Positions 6,373-8,244 of a stretch of 8,244 bases of DNA are shown here, one piece after another. The position numbers and the translations under genes are program-made. Each line of letters begins with the position of its first letter. Position 1 is the first letter of the stretch. The stretch is from Sphingopyxis sp. (GTDB taxonomy: Bacteria; Pseudomonadota; Alphaproteobacteria; Sphingomonadales; Sphingomonadaceae), in NCBI GenBank assembly GCA_026125835.1, contig JAHCKJ010000086.1, positions 1 to 8,244 of the forward strand. Direction: 5' to 3'. The notes below the pieces were generated by a model, which saw only the letters and a program-made list of their open reading frames with translations, ran no database searches and was not told the DNA's origin.

Positions 6373-7557
6373 ATGGAGCATAGCTGGACCAACGCGCGAC
6401 TCGCGACGATGACCGATGACGGGCTGGGGCTGGTCGACGATGGTGTCGTCACGGCAGCGGACGGGCGGATCGTCTATGCCGGACCCGCCGATGGCGCACC
6501 GGGCATGGCGGCGGACAGCACCGATTGCGGCGGCCGGTTGATCACCCCCGGGCTGATCGATTGCCACACCCATCTGGTCCACGGCGGCAACCGCGCGAAC
6601 GAATGGGCGATGCGGCTTGAGGGGGCCACCTATGAGGATATTGCCCGCGCGGGCGGCGGGATCGTGTCGACGATGCGCGCGACGCGCGACGCGAGCGAGA
6701 CCGAACTGGTCGAAGCCGCGCTGGCCCGCCTCGATGCGTTGATCGGCGAAGGCGTCACGACGATCGAAATCAAGTCGGGCTATGGTCTGTCGACGGAAGA
6801 CGAGATCAAGATGCTGCGCGCGGCGCGCGCGCTCGGCGAGCAGCGGCGGGTCCGGGTCGCGCCGACCTTCCTCGGCGCCCACGCGCTGCCCCCCGAATAT
6901 CGGGACAACAGCGATGGCTATATCGACCTTGTCATCGACGAGATGATCCCGGCGGCGGCACCGCTGGCAACCGCGGTCGACGCCTTTTGCGAGGGCATCG
7001 GCTTTTCGCCCGCGCAGTGCGAGCGCGTGTTTGCGGCGGCGAAAGCGCATGGCCTCGCGGTGAAGCTCCACGCCGAACAATTGTCGGCGCTGCACGGCAG
7101 TGCGCTTGCGGCAAAGCATGGGGCATTATCGGCCGACCATCTGGAATATGCGACCGACGACGACGTCCGCGCGATGGCGGAGGCCGGGACGGTCGCGGTC
7201 CTGCTGCCGGGCGCCTATTATTTCATGCGCGAGACGAAATTGCCGCCAATCGCCGCGATGCGCCGCCACGGCACGAGGATTGCGCTGGCGACCGATTGCA
7301 ACCCCGGCACCTCGCCGGTGACCTCCCTGCTGCTCATGCTAAACATGGGCGCGACGCTGTTCGGGCTGACCGTCGTCGAGGCACTGCGCGGGGTCACCGT
7401 CAACGCTGCCGCGGCGCTGGGTCTTGGCGCCGAGATCGGCACGCTCGAACCCGGCAAAGCCTGCGACCTCGCGATCTGGGACGTCACCGACCCCGCCGAG
7501 CTCGTCTACCGAATCGGCTTCAACCCGCTTCACCAACGCATCAAGGACGGCCAATGA
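6373..7557 (+). CDS. hutI: Imidazolonepropionase HutI
   Basis: Zinc amidohydrolase that opens the ring of 4-imidazolone-5-propionate to N-formimino-L-glutamate, the third step of histidine breakdown, in the cytoplasm. Counted from this start (394 residues), metal and active-site residues are HTH (65-67) in TPGLIDCHTHLVHGGNR, KSGYGL (134-139), HAE (His233, Glu235), ADHLEY (His256) and ATDCNPGT (Asp308); all fit the family. The N-terminal WTNARLATM and C-terminal GKACDLAIWDV make up the small beta-sandwich lobe. I prefer ATG 6373 over ATG 6346 because the protein then begins MEHSWTNARLATM, as family members usually do shortly before the W-x-NARLAT motif; it also has a ribosome binding site and clears the operator. 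The longer form would be 403 residues. The stop overlaps the hutH start as ATGA. It is the first gene of the rightward arm. Confidence 0.95.
   Translation: MEHSWTNARLATMTDDGLGLVDDGVVTAADGRIVYAGPADGAPGMAADSTDCGGRLITPGLIDCHTHLVHGGNRANEWAMRLEGATYEDIARAGGGIVSTMRATRDASETELVEAALARLDALIGEGVTTIEIKSGYGLSTEDEIKMLRAARALGEQRRVRVAPTFLGAHALPPEYRDNSDGYIDLVIDEMIPAAAPLATAVDAFCEGIGFSPAQCERVFAAAKAHGLAVKLHAEQLSALHGSALAAKHGALSADHLEYATDDDVRAMAEAGTVAVLLPGAYYFMRETKLPPIAAMRRHGTRIALATDCNPGTSPVTSLLLMLNMGATLFGLTVVEALRGVTVNAAAALGLGAEIGTLEPGKACDLAIWDVTDPAELVYRIGFNPLHQRIKDGQ
7543..7547 (+). promoter_or_regulatory. Ribosome binding site of hutH
   Basis: AAGGA lies within the last codons of hutI, 6 bases before the hutH ATG at 7554. 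It fixes that start and allows re-initiation by ribosomes finishing hutI. Confidence 0.65.
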
Positions 7558-8244
7558 CATTTGTGACGATCACCCCCGGCGCAATGACGCTGACCGACTG
7601 GCGCGCGATTTACGAAGGCGCGGGCGCCGCGCTGGACGCCGCGGCATGGGATGCGATCGACGCAAGCGCCGCCGCGGTGGCACGCATCGTTGCCAAGGGC
7701 GACCCCGTCTATGGCATCAACACCGGTTTCGGAAAGCTGGCCAGCGTGCGGATCGCGAGCGACGATCTGGCGACGCTCCAGCGCAATATCGTGCTCAGCC
7801 ACGCCGCGGGGACCGGCACGCCCTCGCCCACCCCCGTCATCCGGCTGATGATGGCGTTGAAGCTCGCGAGCTTCGGCGTCGGCGCCTCGGGGGTGCGGCG
7901 CGAAACCGTCGCGATGCTCGAGGCGATGCTGGCGAAAGGCCTGACGCCCGTCGTCCCGTCGCAGGGATCGGTCGGCGCGAGCGGCGACCTCGCGCCGCTG
8001 TCGCATATGGCTGCCGCGATGATCGGAGTCGGCGACATCGAGGTTGGCGGCGAAACGAAGCCCGCCGCCGAGGCGCTGGCACAGGCGAGCCTGTCGCCGC
8101 TCGAACTCGGCCCGAAAGAAGGGCTGGCGCTGCTCAACGGCACGCAATTTTCCACCGCCAATGCGCTCGCGGGCCTGTTCCGCGCCGAAACCGCCTTCCG
8201 TTCGGCGCTGATCACCGGCGCGCTCTCGACCGAAGCCGCCAAAG
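7554..8244 (+). CDS. hutH: Histidine ammonia-lyase HutH (3' truncated)
   Basis: Catalyses the first step of histidine degradation, removing ammonia from L-histidine to give trans-urocanate, the usual inducer of hut genes. The first 230 residues are present of about 510; the frame is open to the window end. The Ala-Ser-Gly triplet that cyclises into the MIO electrophile is at 142-144 within GSVGASGDLAPLSH. Tyr53 in VYGINTGFGKLA, His83 in LSHAAGTG and Asn195 in LLNGTQ sit at the same numbers as in the well-studied Pseudomonas enzyme, so the start at 7554 is well supported and the protein should be active. A second Ala-Ser-Gly at 111-113 lies in GVGASGVR, which corresponds to a substrate-side segment and is not the MIO site. 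The gene overlaps hutI by 4 bases (ATGA) with AAGGA upstream, so the two are probably translationally coupled. Remaining hut genes (hutU, hutG) may follow beyond the window. Confidence 0.96.
   Translation, partial: MTFVTITPGAMTLTDWRAIYEGAGAALDAAAWDAIDASAAAVARIVAKGDPVYGINTGFGKLASVRIASDDLATLQRNIVLSHAAGTGTPSPTPVIRLMMALKLASFGVGASGVRRETVAMLEAMLAKGLTPVVPSQGSVGASGDLAPLSHMAAAMIGVGDIEVGGETKPAAEALAQASLSPLELGPKEGLALLNGTQFSTANALAGLFRAETAFRSALITGALSTEAAK

Noticed and set aside
7884..7892. Second Ala-Ser-Gly triplet in HutH (residues 111-113) as a possible second MIO site
   Set aside because: The true MIO triplet at 142-144 lies in the conserved GSVGASGDLAPLSH context; the other corresponds to a substrate-side segment and is a coincidence.

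Overview
The window is GC-rich, densely coding DNA from what looks like an alphaproteobacterium, most likely a sphingomonad (Sphingomonas/Sphingopyxis-like). That placement is an inference from base composition, codon choice, gene style and the hutF-type histidine pathway; there is no rRNA or other marker here to confirm it. No tRNA, rRNA, CRISPR array, insertion sequence or phage gene was seen, and no stretch over 300 bases lacks a gene.

Left part (1-2126, + strand). The window opens inside a NodT/OprM-type outer-membrane efflux channel gene whose 5' end is outside. Its stop codon lies inside the ribosome binding site of the next gene, an AlkC-type DNA alkylation repair protein made of HEAT-like helices plus a C-terminal beta-sandwich. 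That gene has no ATG or GTG at the expected place. The well-placed Shine-Dalgarno points to an ATT codon at 990, and the first conventional start is TTG at 1029.

Middle (2130-4206, - strand). A compact class A penicillin-binding protein (GT51 transglycosylase plus transpeptidase) converges on the repair gene with three bases between the stop codons. Its predicted promoter (TTGCTT, 17 bases, TAATAC) lies so close to the ATG that the mRNA would be almost leaderless.

Right part (4266-8244). This is a divergent histidine-utilization (hut) locus. hutF (formimidoylglutamate deiminase) and hutC (GntR-family repressor) run leftward and overlap by 4 bases (GTGA). hutI (imidazolonepropionase) and hutH (histidine ammonia-lyase, cut by the window end) run rightward and overlap by 4 bases (ATGA). 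Between the two arms sits an 18-bp perfect palindrome, the best candidate for the HutC operator, controlling both arms at once and so autoregulating hutC. HutH makes urocanate. Urocanase (hutU, not in the window) makes imidazolonepropionate, HutI opens it to formiminoglutamate, and HutF deaminates that to N-formylglutamate for a deformylase (hutG, not in the window).

I found no convincing new system. The points most worth a second look are the operator, the odd start of the repair gene, the near-leaderless penicillin-binding-protein promoter and the packed convergent gene ends.
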